DNA from: Paenibacillus sp. oral taxon 786 str. D14
GTDB taxonomy: Bacteria; Bacillota; Bacilli; Paenibacillales; Paenibacillaceae
Reading direction: 5' to 3'
Length of the DNA stretch: 19,774 nucleotides
NCBI RefSeq assembly: GCF_000159955.1
Contig: NZ_GG695972.1
Span: 106,778-126,551, forward strand
This document shows, piece after piece, positions 1 through 8,063 of the stretch. Position 1 is the stretch's first letter, and each line of letters starts with the position of its first letter. Position numbers and translations under genes: made by a program. The notes beneath the pieces were generated by a model. The model was not told the DNA's origin. It saw nothing but the letters and a program-made list of their open reading frames with translations, and made no database searches.

Positions 1-1389
1 CGCGCCTTGGGCGATGCGGCTGAGGCGGACGCGGTCTTGGCCGAGCTCCAGCGGTTGATGCGCGGTGACGCGCACAACGCCCTGCAGCTGGCCGCGGATT
101 ACCTCGGCTTCGGCCTGTATGACGAAGCCGTGCAGGTGCTGCAGCGGATCGTGCCGGACGCAGACACGCCGGCTTACCCGATGCTGCACTACACCTTGGC
201 CTATGCGCATGAGCGGGCCGGCCGCAGCGAACTGGCCGCGCGTCATCGGCAGGCAGGCGCCGCCGCGCCGGCGGACTACTGCTTCCCGAACAGCCTGACG
301 GATCTGCTCGTGCTGCAAAGCGCGATCGAGGCGAACCCGGGCGATGCGAAGGCGCATTATTACCTCGGCAACTGGATGTATGACAAAAAACGCCCGGACG
401 AAGCGATCGCTCACTGGGAGGCGTCCCGGAAGGTGGACCCCGGGTTCCCGACCGTGCACCGCAATTTGGCGCTGGCTTATTACAATAAGCGCCAGGATGC
501 CGACGCGGCGCGGGAAGCGCTGGAGACGGCGTTCGCACTGAACCCGGAAGATGCCCGCGTGTTTTACGAGCTGGATCAGCTCTATAAGAAGCTGGGACGT
601 CCGGCGGCGGAGCGGTTTGCGGCGCTGGAACGCCACCTTGCGCTCGTGGAGAAGCGCGACGATTTGTATTTAGAGTACGTCACGCTGCTAAATACGCTGA
701 ACCGCCACGACGAAGCTTTGCGGGCGCTGGAGGCCCGGAAGTTCCACCCTTGGGAAGGCGGCGAAGGCAAAGTGACCGGGCAGTACCGGTTCGCCCTCGT
801 CGAGCTTGGGAAGCAAGCGCTGGCGGCCGGGAACGCCGAGCAGGCGATCGAGCTGCTGGAGCGTGCGCTCGTTTACCCGGAGAATCTCGGGGAAGGCAAG
901 CTCACCGGAGCGCAGGAGAACGACATCCTGTATTACCTGGGCTGCGCGTACGAGGGGCTGGGCCGGCTTGAGGAAGCAACACCGTATTGGCAGGCCGCCT
1001 CGCAAGGGCTGGAGGAGCCGGCCGGCGCGATGTACTATAATGATCAGCCGCCGGAGATGATTTTTTATCAAGGGCTGGCTTGGCGGAAGTTAGGCGTGGA
1101 GAAGGAAGCGAAACGCCGGTTCAATAAGCTGGTGGACTATGCCGAGAAGCATTTGTTTGATGAGGTGGAATTCGACTATTTTGCCGTATCCCTCCCGGAC
1201 TTTCTCGTGTTCGAGGACGACTTGAACCGGCGCAACGTCATCCACTGCCGCTTCATGCGGGGACTGGGGAAACTGGGCCTTGGCCGGCCGGAAGAAGCCG
1301 CCGAGCAGTTCGATGAGGTGCTGGCCCTAGAGCCAAGCCATCAGGGGGCGATGATCCATCGGCGGATGTGCCGAGGTAAGCAGACGTAG
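1..1389 (+). CDS. TPR-repeat protein, DUF5107-type, C-terminal part (5' end outside window)
   Basis: The frame is open from the first base, so the N-terminus lies outside the window and 462 residues are visible. They form a chain of tetratricopeptide-like helical pairs. Examples are the segment containing AHYYLGNWMYDKKRPDEAIA, followed by HRNLALAYYNKRQDADAARE and ARVFYELDQLYKKLGRPAAE, and near the end GLGRPEEAAEQFDEVLALEP. The C-terminal layout resembles the TPR half of large DUF5107 proteins often found beside sugar-utilisation genes in Paenibacillus; that family name is from memory and is an inference. TPRs act as protein-interaction scaffolds and I see no catalytic motif. The gene stops at TAG 1387-1389 and is followed at once by a low-complexity tract. 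It points towards the alpha-galactoside locus but is separated from it by about 690 bp with a terminator, so it is probably a separate transcript. Confidence 0.8.
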   Translation, partial: RALGDAAEADAVLAELQRLMRGDAHNALQLAADYLGFGLYDEAVQVLQRIVPDADTPAYPMLHYTLAYAHERAGRSELAARHRQAGAAAPADYCFPNSLTDLLVLQSAIEANPGDAKAHYYLGNWMYDKKRPDEAIAHWEASRKVDPGFPTVHRNLALAYYNKRQDADAAREALETAFALNPEDARVFYELDQLYKKLGRPAAERFAALERHLALVEKRDDLYLEYVTLLNTLNRHDEALRALEARKFHPWEGGEGKVTGQYRFALVELGKQALAAGNAEQAIELLERALVYPENLGEGKLTGAQENDILYYLGCAYEGLGRLEEATPYWQAASQGLEEPAGAMYYNDQPPEMIFYQGLAWRKLGVEKEAKRRFNKLVDYAEKHLFDEVEFDYFAVSLPDFLVFEDDLNRRNVIHCRFMRGLGKLGLGRPEEAAEQFDEVLALEPSHQGAMIHRRMCRGKQT

Positions 1390-1543
1390 AAGTAGTAGAT
1401 GTAGTAGATATAGAAGTAGTAGATATAGAAGTAGTAGATGTTGCAGTAAACGTAGGAGTAGAAGTAAAAGTAAATGTAAATGTGATGTAGAAGGAGATAT
1501 TGAAGTGGACGTAGAGGTAGACGTTGATGTGGGCATTAAGTAG
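1380..1543 (+). repeat. Low-complexity GTAGAN hexamer tract
   Basis: Imperfect copies of GTAGAN (N mostly A or T) begin just before the stop codon of the TPR gene and continue for about 160 bp. From 1380 one frame reads as valine alternating with acidic or polar residues (VEVVDVVDIEVVDIE and so on) to a TAG at 1488-1490. The same pattern then resumes in the -1 frame from 1484 to a TAG at 1541-1543. No start codon or ribosome binding site opens this frame and a TAA lies just upstream at 1377, so I do not call it a gene. It may be simple-sequence expansion or a frameshifted former C-terminal tail. Confidence 0.7.
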
Positions 1544-1584
1544 GATTTGCAGAGGCACTTCAGTCGCTCTTCAGTGGCTCTGCG

Positions 1585-1719
1585 CTAACGCTTGCCACAA
1601 CGCTTATTTGACTTAAAATGGCGGTTTTTATTTTCTAACGCTGATCAGCGTGCTTATGGGGGCGATTGAGCCCCCTTTTTACTCTAAAATGAGCAAATAA
1701 GGTGTCTGGTAAGCGTTAG
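1585..1719. repeat. 135-bp inverted-repeat intergenic element (REP- or MITE-like)
   Basis: Two 26-base arms, 1585-1610 and 1694-1719, are inverted repeats matching at 21 of 26 positions. The outer ends read CTAACGCTT and AAGCGTTAG, the inner ends CTTATTTG and CAAATAAG. Between them lie a perfect 12-bp palindrome CGCTGATCAGCG (1639-1650), which again carries TAACGC, and a terminator hairpin (1658-1680). No transposase gene or clear target-site duplication is seen. It could be a small non-autonomous mobile element, a REP-like palindromic unit or a locally built compound terminator. Confidence 0.65.
1658..1680 (+). terminator. Intrinsic terminator inside the inverted-repeat element
   Basis: The stem GGGGGC (1658-1663) pairs with GCCCCC (1670-1675) around the loop GATTGA and is followed by five T residues (1676-1680). 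It is the first good terminator after the TPR gene and probably ends that transcript. Confidence 0.75.
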
Positions 1720-1750
1720 ATCCAAACCCCCCTTTTTTTTGCGCGAATAG

Positions 1751-1775
1751 TGTCGGTCACAAGCGTTAGACGATC
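1751..1775. repeat. Extra half-copy of the inverted-repeat arm
   Basis: TGTCGGTCACAAGCGTTAGA, followed by CGATCC, resembles the right arm at 1703-1723 (TGTCTGGTAAGCGTTAGATCC). Both are followed by a C-rich run. This makes a direct repeat of the element's right end about 50 bp downstream. The remainder of 1720-1840 shows only a run of C then T residues (about 1726-1740) and nothing else I can assign. Confidence 0.5.
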
Positions 1776-1840
1776 CTGCCCCCGCGTGGTAAGAGAACAA
1801 CCAGTTGCAAGAGGGCAAACTAGCTGTGGAAAGTGGACGC

Positions 1841-2010
1841 GAATTACGAATCACGAATAACAAATCACGCAACGCACATCGCAAGTAACAAATAACAAGC
1901 CACAAGTAACAAATCACAACTAACAAGTAACAAATCACAAGTAACAAGTAACCAATTACCAGTCAGCAGTCAAACTAATCGCAAGTAACAAATCCCGAAT
2001 CACAATTCTC
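1841..2010. repeat. Degenerate heptanucleotide tandem repeat, consensus about AARTMAC
   Basis: Units of exactly 7 bases run in phase: GAATTAC, GAATCAC, GAATAAC and AAATCAC at 1841-1868. From 1883 to 1973 come 13 consecutive units, among them AAGTAAC, AAATAAC, AAGCCAC, AAATCAC, AACTAAC and CAATTAC, decaying to CAGTCAG and CAGTCAA. Partial units continue to about 2010. AAGTAAC and AAATCAC are the commonest. The tract lies immediately upstream of the epimerase gene. I see no spacers, so it is not a CRISPR array. Function unknown. Confidence 0.8.
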
Positions 2011-2083
2011 AAGCGAAGCAAGTCACCAGTAACAAATCAACGTTTTTACCTTGCAGCGATCCGGTTGGAGGAGGAGTAGGCGA

Positions 2084-3025
2084 ATGAACCAATGGCGAAA
2101 GACGGCGGTGGAAGGCTGGGAAGCTTGGATAGGGGAGACCGACAGGATAGCGGTGACCGTTGTTCCGGAGCTGGGCAGCAAGGCTGTTTCGCTGCAGAAT
2201 CGCAAGACGGGGCGAGAATGGCTGTGGCGGAGCGATAAACCATTGGGGAACGAAGGCTATGGCACGTTCTTTGCCTCCGGCGACGAGAGCGGCTGGGACG
2301 AAATGTTCCCAGCCATCAACGCCGGTGCTTATCCGCAGGCGCCTTGGCAAGGCCGGGCGATCCCCGATCACGGAGAGGTGTGGTCCCGGGCTTGGGAGCA
2401 TCAGGCCACAAGCTCGGCCCTGACCTGTCGCATCGGCGGCGTGCAATTTCCCTATGTCCTGGAGAAAACGTATTCGTTCCCGGCCGTAGACACACTTCGT
2501 ATCGATTACGCCGTGACGAACCTGTCGGGTGCCCCGTTTTCCTTTCTGTGGGCGGCCCATCCCTTGCTGCAGGTACGGGAAGGCATGAAGCTGCATGTTC
2601 CGGCCGATTTAACGAACATCGAGGTCTCCTATTCCGCGGAAGGAAGGCTAGGTGCATTTGGCGACAAGCAGTCTTGGCCGCTGGCGCGCAGAGCAGCCGG
2701 AGGGCCGGTTGACCTGAGCACCGTGGAACCCAACGCTGGCCGATTCGCGGAGAAATATTATTTCTCCGGCCGGCTCAGCACCGGGTACGCCGGCATCAGC
2801 GACCCGGCGACCGGCGAGGCGCTGATGTTCCACTTCCCAGCCGACCGAGTGCCGTATTTGGCCGTTTGGGCCAACTACGGCGGCTTCGGCGGCAACTATC
2901 ACGTTGCCCTGGAACCGGCCACAGGCCGCATGGACGAACTCGCCCATGCTGTCCGCGAAGGGGAAGCCGCCGTTGTTCCGGCTTGCGGCGTGTATCGTTG
3001 GCATTTGGACATTAGCATGAAGTAA
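2084..3025 (+). CDS. Aldose 1-epimerase (mutarotase) family protein
   Basis: This 313-residue protein belongs to the galactose mutarotase-like superfamily, which interconverts the alpha and beta anomers of aldoses in the cytoplasm. Visible landmarks are the DHGEVW segment (His96), the WAAHPLLQV segment (His159, at the place of the catalytic base-acid histidine) and VALEPATG (Glu277, at the place of the catalytic glutamate). No signal peptide is seen. ATG 2084 is preferred because GGAGGAGGAG (2067-2076) lies just upstream; a TTG at 2051 in the same frame lacks such a site. It is the first gene of the alpha-galactoside locus, 45 bp before the kinase gene. Mutarotation of galactose or glucose released by the downstream GH36 enzyme is the likely job, by inference. 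The exact substrate cannot be told. Confidence 0.85.
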   Translation: MNQWRKTAVEGWEAWIGETDRIAVTVVPELGSKAVSLQNRKTGREWLWRSDKPLGNEGYGTFFASGDESGWDEMFPAINAGAYPQAPWQGRAIPDHGEVWSRAWEHQATSSALTCRIGGVQFPYVLEKTYSFPAVDTLRIDYAVTNLSGAPFSFLWAAHPLLQVREGMKLHVPADLTNIEVSYSAEGRLGAFGDKQSWPLARRAAGGPVDLSTVEPNAGRFAEKYYFSGRLSTGYAGISDPATGEALMFHFPADRVPYLAVWANYGGFGGNYHVALEPATGRMDELAHAVREGEAAVVPACGVYRWHLDISMK

Positions 3026-3070
3026 TTAAGAAATTTTTAGACTATATTCAGGACCGCAGGGGGAGCCTAT

Positions 3071-4878
3071 ATGATCAAACGTCTGTTCATGAACCAAAGT
3101 ATCCGCGCCAAAATCGTCTGGAGCACCGTGTTGATATCACTTGTCCCCTTGCTGGTCCTGTCCTATCTCTTTTACCAGAACAGCACACGCTCCTTGGAGC
3201 AAGCGATGGTGCGCAGCTCAGACCAGAATGCGGAGTACTTATCCGATTACCTGAACGAGTATTTTCGCAGCTTCTCTACATCCGCCCTTCAGGTCTACGG
3301 CTTTAAGCGGGTCATCGACCTCATGGAATACGGCACCAATTACAACGTCGCCGACATCACCGACGTCCGGGAATCGCTGGCCAGCTATTACCGGCTGGCG
3401 GTGAGCAACAATGCGGACATCATCAAAATCATGGTGTACGGCAGCGATAATACGCTGCGGGACAGCTGGTCCCGTGCCGACAGTTACAACGCGATCGCCC
3501 TGAACCAGACTACGCCCCATTATGGTGACATTGTAAAGCTGCCGTTTCAACATTCCCTCATGTTTACGTATCAGGATCCCGCGATCAAGCAGGATCTTTT
3601 TGTCTATGCGTTGCCAATTTATGACCCGTTTTACCGCGAGAAATTCGGGACGTTGTTGTTCTATGTGCTGGGCAAAGACCTGGCCAAGAAAGTCGAAACC
3701 TACAACCGGGCCCCGAACGTGATCGTGCTGCAAAACGGCAAGGGAGAAGCCTTCTATCGAACGAACCCGAATTACGACGCCGAGATCCAGCCGTATCGGC
3801 TTCCCGACGAGCTCAGCGACAGCAACGAACAGGTACTCCAGTTCACGGAGGGCCGGGAACTATTAATCAGTACATCCCCCTTGGACCATGGGAACATTGG
3901 GCTGAGTATCGTATATCCCAGCACCGAACTTGCCCATAACCGGAAAACCACGCTGAGCATTACAATCGCCGCACTTGCCCTGGTAATGCTGGTGATTGCG
4001 GCATTTTCCCTGTTGGCTCAGCAGTTCATCACAAGGCCGATTCAATATCTCGGAAAGGCGATGAAGGCCGTACGCAAGGGGAATTTCGACGTTGTCCTGC
4101 CTACGAATCGCTGGCATGATGACCTGTCCGAGCTTACCGCAAGCTTTAACTTCATGACCCGGACGATTCAGGAATTGATCGAGAAGGAGTACAAGCTGCA
4201 GCTGCGCAACAAGGAAGCGCAGTTCTTGGCCTTGCAGATGCAAATCAACCCGCATTTTCTCTACAACACGCTGCAGACGATCGGCGGCAAGGCGGTGCTG
4301 GCCGGGGATTATGAAATCCATGAGATGTGCCGGGCCTTGGGGGATATCTTCCGCTACAGCTTTTATGAGGGGAACATGGAATCGACGATTGGGGCCGAGC
4401 TGGCCCATCTAAACAATTACTTGTACATTCAGCAGTTCCGGTTCGAGGAATCCCTAAAAACCCGATTTGACGTGCAATCCGGGTTGATGGACGCCCCCAT
4501 CATCCGTTTCGTGCTGCAGCCGATTCTCGAAAATATCATGGTGCATGCTTTGGGCAAAGATAGACGGAGTGCGGTTCAGATCGAGGTATCCGCGCAACGG
4601 GAAGACGGCCATATCCGGATTTCCATTTCCGACGACGGTCCCGCATGGAACCGGACAAGCTGAAGGCCCTGCGGGCAGTCTTAGCTCGCCCCGCTTCCAA
4701 GGTGTTCTCAGGGGTATCCATCGGTCTTCGGAATGTCCATGAGCGGATCCGCCTCTTTTACGGACCCCCTTACGGTCTTGAAATTGACAGCAGCCTGGGG
4801 AAGGGGACGACGGTAAGCTTAACGATTCCTTATCCTGCAGATGTTGAACAACCTCTAAGAACAGGGGGAGACAAATGA
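3071..4878 (+). pseudogene. Sensor histidine kinase, YesM type, disrupted by a 1-base deletion
   Basis: A membrane histidine kinase for extracellular sugar sensing. It has a first membrane segment (about residues 15-36), a large extracytoplasmic sensor region (about 37-295), a second membrane segment (about 296-318) and a HAMP linker (about 320-372). A His_kinase domain of the YesM/LytS class follows, with INPHFLYNTL (phospho-acceptor His395) and the N-box QPILENIMVHAL (483-494). In the ATP-binding G-box the frame breaks: DDGP is followed by AWNRTS and a stop at 4663. The expected GMEP and the rest of the domain (HERIRLFYG, GKGTTVSL) continue in another frame from 4645 to TGA 4876-4878. One added G next to base 4643 restores a 602-residue protein. 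Start ATG 3071 follows AGGGGGAG. The restored stop overlaps the regulator start by four bases, ATGA. Loss of the ATP-lid half should abolish kinase activity, unless the lesion is a sequencing error. Confidence 0.85.
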
Positions 4879-6515
4879 TGTATAAAGTCATGGTCGTAGA
4901 TGACGAGACGCTGGGGCGTAAATCCATACGTAAAATGATCAGTGAGCTGTCGCTGGACGTCGAAGTGATTGCTGAGGCCCAAAACGGGGAAGAGGCGCTG
5001 GAGCTGATCGAAATCAGCAAGCCGCACATTGTGGTCACGGATATGAATATGCCGGTCATGGACGGTCAGCGTTTTTTGGAGGCGCTGCACGACCGGTTTG
5101 GTGATATTCGGGTCATCGTCATCAGCGGGTATTCGCAATTCGAGTATTTGAAGGCGGCGATCCGCTATCAGGCGTGTGAGTATTTGCTTAAGCCGGTATC
5201 TGTCCCGGAGCTGCGCGAATCGATGGTACAGGCCATCGAGGCGATCCGACGATACATGAGCCTGCAGCAGCAACAGAGGGAAACGCGGGAAATGCGACGG
5301 ATGAAGCGCGGGGCTTTCCTGAAAAGTGTAACGGTGCAGCGTATCACCAATCGGGCAGATATCCTGCAGCAGGCAAGAGAGCTGCAGATGGACGCTGGCA
5401 TCCGCTATCGGCTGGTCCTGATCCGGTTTCGCCAATTTTCCGAGGTGGCCCGAACTAACTTCCATGGGAATGCCGAGCTGCTCATGTTCAGCATCGATAA
5501 TATTTTGCGCGAAATTCTTGGCGACGATCAAATCCCCGCTTTTATCTCGGAGGATGGCATGGGGTATTGCCTGATTGTACCGGCAAGCTCCATCGAAGGG
5601 CAAGCCTTCGCAGCAGCTGAGGCAGGAGGCGACTCCGTAAGGTTCGAATGGCTGGAAGCCCTTCACGAAGCCGTTCAGCGCACGCTTAGGCTGGAGGTGC
5701 TGGCCGGGGTCAGCGGCTTATGCGAAGGGTTCGCGGAGCTGCCCGAAGCGTATCGTACCGCCGAGCGTACGCTTTTACGTCTAACGTTGCATGGGTCGGG
5801 GTTGACCGTGTCTCTGGCTGATAATCCGGAACAGCCGCGAAAAACCGAGGCCTTGCCGTCGTTTGTCGCGCAGGAGATCCGTCAGGCCTTTGCTTCCGGC
5901 AATGCCAAGGATCTTCGCAGGCTGCTGGACGAATACCAGGCGAGGGTGGACCGATCCGTCGACATCACGATCAGCCAGGTTCATCGAGAACTTGCCATCA
6001 TCCGGGAGGCGGCGGTGTCGGAGATGAGAGGCATCGCTGCGGCGCATCCGCCCTTATATGATGCCGCCGCCATTACTGAAGTTACCGATCCCGCCGAGCT
6101 TCGCCGGCTTTTAGCCGGATGGGCGGATGCGGCCGAGGAGTATGGGGCGGACCGTCGCGAAACGGACTCCTCACAGCTGATCTGGCACATCGTCGACTAC
6201 CTGGACGCTCATTACTTTGAGGACATCAGCTTGATTGATGTGGCAACCCGGTTCCACTTGGATCCCAGCTATCTCAGCAAGCTGTTCAAATCGGTAACTT
6301 CTGAGAACTTCATTGAGTACGTGACGCGCAAACGGATCGAGAAGGCCTGTGAGCTGCTTCGTTCCTCCGAACGAAAAATCAGTGAAATCTCCGAATTGAT
6401 TGGATACGAAAACCAGCGTTATTTTAGTCAGGTGTTCAAAAAAAGCACCGGGCAAACCCCCTCCGAATACCGTGAAGCCCAACAATCGGGTAAAGCCGGA
6501 AACCCAAAAAATTGA
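4875..6515 (+). CDS. AraC-family response regulator, YesN type
   Basis: A 546-residue cytoplasmic transcription factor. The N-terminal receiver domain (about 1-122) has the acidic pair Asp9-Asp10, phospho-acceptor Asp56 in VVTDMNMPVMDG and Lys106 in LLKPVS. A middle region of about 300 residues is typical of YesN-like regulators. The C-terminal AraC/XylS DNA-binding domain covers roughly the last 110 residues, with two helix-turn-helix units (LIDVATRFHLDPSYLSKLFK and ISEISELIGYENQRYFSQVF). The start overlaps the restored kinase stop, implying translational coupling; two consecutive ATGs (4875 and 4878) follow GGGGGAG. By analogy with YesM/YesN pairs it should activate the solute-binding protein and permease genes that begin 147 bp downstream. 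The gene is intact although its partner kinase is frameshifted. Confidence 0.92.
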   Translation: MMYKVMVVDDETLGRKSIRKMISELSLDVEVIAEAQNGEEALELIEISKPHIVVTDMNMPVMDGQRFLEALHDRFGDIRVIVISGYSQFEYLKAAIRYQACEYLLKPVSVPELRESMVQAIEAIRRYMSLQQQQRETREMRRMKRGAFLKSVTVQRITNRADILQQARELQMDAGIRYRLVLIRFRQFSEVARTNFHGNAELLMFSIDNILREILGDDQIPAFISEDGMGYCLIVPASSIEGQAFAAAEAGGDSVRFEWLEALHEAVQRTLRLEVLAGVSGLCEGFAELPEAYRTAERTLLRLTLHGSGLTVSLADNPEQPRKTEALPSFVAQEIRQAFASGNAKDLRRLLDEYQARVDRSVDITISQVHRELAIIREAAVSEMRGIAAAHPPLYDAAAITEVTDPAELRRLLAGWADAAEEYGADRRETDSSQLIWHIVDYLDAHYFEDISLIDVATRFHLDPSYLSKLFKSVTSENFIEYVTRKRIEKACELLRSSERKISEISELIGYENQRYFSQVFKKSTGQTPSEYREAQQSGKAGNPKN

Positions 6516-6662
6516 ACATCAGACGCACAATATATTTTATTCCGGCGCAAGCAGTGGACCGATACGATAAAAGCAGGACGAAGGGCATCGGGGCAAAAAT
6601 GCGGATGCTGGCAGCGCGGCCATTCGCTCCGACTTTAATGTTATACACGAGGGGGAAGAAAA

Positions 6663-7997
6663 TTGAAAAAGTGGATGTCGATCAGTCTCAGCATATTGAT
6701 GTTAAGTTTTTTGCTCGCGGCTTGCGGCGGAGGGAATAACTCGGCTTCATCAACCGCGGAGAACGGCAGCGGAACTACGAACGCCGCTCAAGGTTCCGGC
6801 AACTCGACAGATTCCGGTGAGCCGGTGACGATCAAATTTATGCACTTCAAGAGCGATTTCACCGATCAGATTAACCAAATCGTGGAACAGTTTGAAAGTC
6901 AAAACCCAAATATCAAAGTCGAAGTGCAACCGGTAAAATACGATGACTACTATACTTTGCTGAAAACGAAGCTGGCAGGCGGGGACATCATCGACGTGTT
7001 TACCCTGAACGCCGGATTCAACACCCAGTTGTTTGCCGACGGCGGTTACTTGATGGATTTGACCGGTCAACCGTTCCTAAGCAACTTCGACGAGAATGTG
7101 GTGAAAGGCCAAGCGACGGACGGGAAAAATTACATCATGCCGCTGAACGCCAACCCGATCGCCGTGTTCTACAATAAAAAGATTTTCCGCGACCTCGGTC
7201 TTGAGGTACCCAGAACTTGGGATGCGATGATCGCCGCTGCGGAGAAAATCAAAGCTGCGGGCAAAACGCCGTTCGCTTTGGGGTGGAAGGATGCTTGGAC
7301 GCTAACAATGTGGGATACCCGCGACATGCCAAGCAATTCGGCGCTGATCGGCCAACCGGACTTCTTCGAGAAGATCGAAACCGGCGAAGCCAAATTCGCC
7401 GACAATCCGGCTGTAAAAACGACGATGGAGCACGCGCTCAAGCTGTATGAGCTGGGCAACAAGGACCAGCTTGGCGTCGACTACAACGGGGCCGTGGATC
7501 TTTTTGCCAAAGGGGATGTCGGCATGATGTATATGGGTACTTGGCCGCTGCCGGACATCGAGAAGAAGAATCCGGAGCTGTACAACAATGACCTCGGCTA
7601 CTTCCCGTACCCGTTCAGCAATGATGAGAATGCCAACAAGCTGGATTTCAACGCGGATGCTTCGCTGGCGATCGGCAGTAAGACGAAACATAAGGAAGCC
7701 GCTTTAAAATTCCTGGAGTTCATGAGCAGCAAGGAAGGCGGGGACGCCTGGGTGGAGAACATCAAATCGCTTAGCTACGTGAAGGGTACGTCGACGGATA
7801 TCGCGCCGGCATTAAAAGACCTGCAACCGTACTTCGATAACGGTCAAACCTACGACTCCCAGCTCTATTTGGCAAAAACGACGATCGACTGGCGCTCCCA
7901 GTTCGACCAAAATCTGCAGAAATTGTTCTTTAACAAAACGACGATGGATCAAATCTTAGCCGATATGGACGATTGGGTTAGCAAAAACCACAAATAG
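6663..7997 (+). CDS. Sugar ABC transporter solute-binding lipoprotein (CUT1 family)
   Basis: This 444-residue extracellular binding protein captures an oligosaccharide for an ABC importer. The lipoprotein signal is clear: basic MKKWM, a hydrophobic core and lipobox LAAC with Cys21 as the lipidation site, followed by a Gly/Ser/Asn-rich linker. The mature part shows features of bacterial family 1 solute-binding proteins, such as VTIKFMHFKSDF, ANPIAVFYNKKIF, GVDYNGAVDLFAKGDVGMMY and a C-terminal EFMSSKEGGDAW. The start is TTG 6663, seven bases after AGGGGGA (6650-6656); no ATG in frame would keep the signal peptide intact. The 147-bp gap before it is the natural place for the YesN-type regulator to bind, but I could not pick out a convincing promoter there. 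The alpha-galactosidase context suggests raffinose-type sugars as ligand, by inference. Confidence 0.93.
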   Translation: MKKWMSISLSILMLSFLLAACGGGNNSASSTAENGSGTTNAAQGSGNSTDSGEPVTIKFMHFKSDFTDQINQIVEQFESQNPNIKVEVQPVKYDDYYTLLKTKLAGGDIIDVFTLNAGFNTQLFADGGYLMDLTGQPFLSNFDENVVKGQATDGKNYIMPLNANPIAVFYNKKIFRDLGLEVPRTWDAMIAAAEKIKAAGKTPFALGWKDAWTLTMWDTRDMPSNSALIGQPDFFEKIETGEAKFADNPAVKTTMEHALKLYELGNKDQLGVDYNGAVDLFAKGDVGMMYMGTWPLPDIEKKNPELYNNDLGYFPYPFSNDENANKLDFNADASLAIGSKTKHKEAALKFLEFMSSKEGGDAWVENIKSLSYVKGTSTDIAPALKDLQPYFDNGQTYDSQLYLAKTTIDWRSQFDQNLQKLFFNKTTMDQILADMDDWVSKNHK

Positions 7998-8011
7998 AGC
8001 GAACTTCACGG

Positions 8012-8037
8012 AAGGCATGGGCGGGGGCCTGTGCCTT
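8012..8037 (+). promoter_or_regulatory. Stem-loop between binding-protein and permease genes
   Basis: AAGGCA (8012-8017) pairs with TGCCTT (8032-8037). Two wobble pairs and two GC pairs extend the stem to about 10 bp around a G-rich loop. No T-run follows, so it is not a standard terminator. Hairpins at this place often stabilise the binding-protein mRNA or damp permease expression. That role is inferred from position only. Confidence 0.45.
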
Positions 8038-8063
8038 TCGTTGGTTTAGGAGAGGGTGAACCG

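Noticed and set aside
1253..1558. Long - strand open frame rich in Ser and Thr
   Set aside because: It is the complement of the GTAGAN tract and of the end of the TPR gene; simple-sequence DNA leaves the opposite strand open. No ribosome site supports it.
1684..1947. - strand frame with repeated LLVICYL-like segments
   Set aside because: It arises from the heptamer repeat, where three units make seven codons. There is no ribosome site or natural protein character.
1841..2040. Possible CRISPR array from regularly repeated short units
   Set aside because: The units are 7 bases, contiguous and degenerate, with no unique spacers and no cas genes.
6516..6662. Promoter for the binding-protein gene, for example TTGAAC near 6513 with AT-rich DNA at about 6529-6541
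   Set aside because: The spacing and -10 match are poor; regulation here is likely but no site could be fixed from sequence alone.
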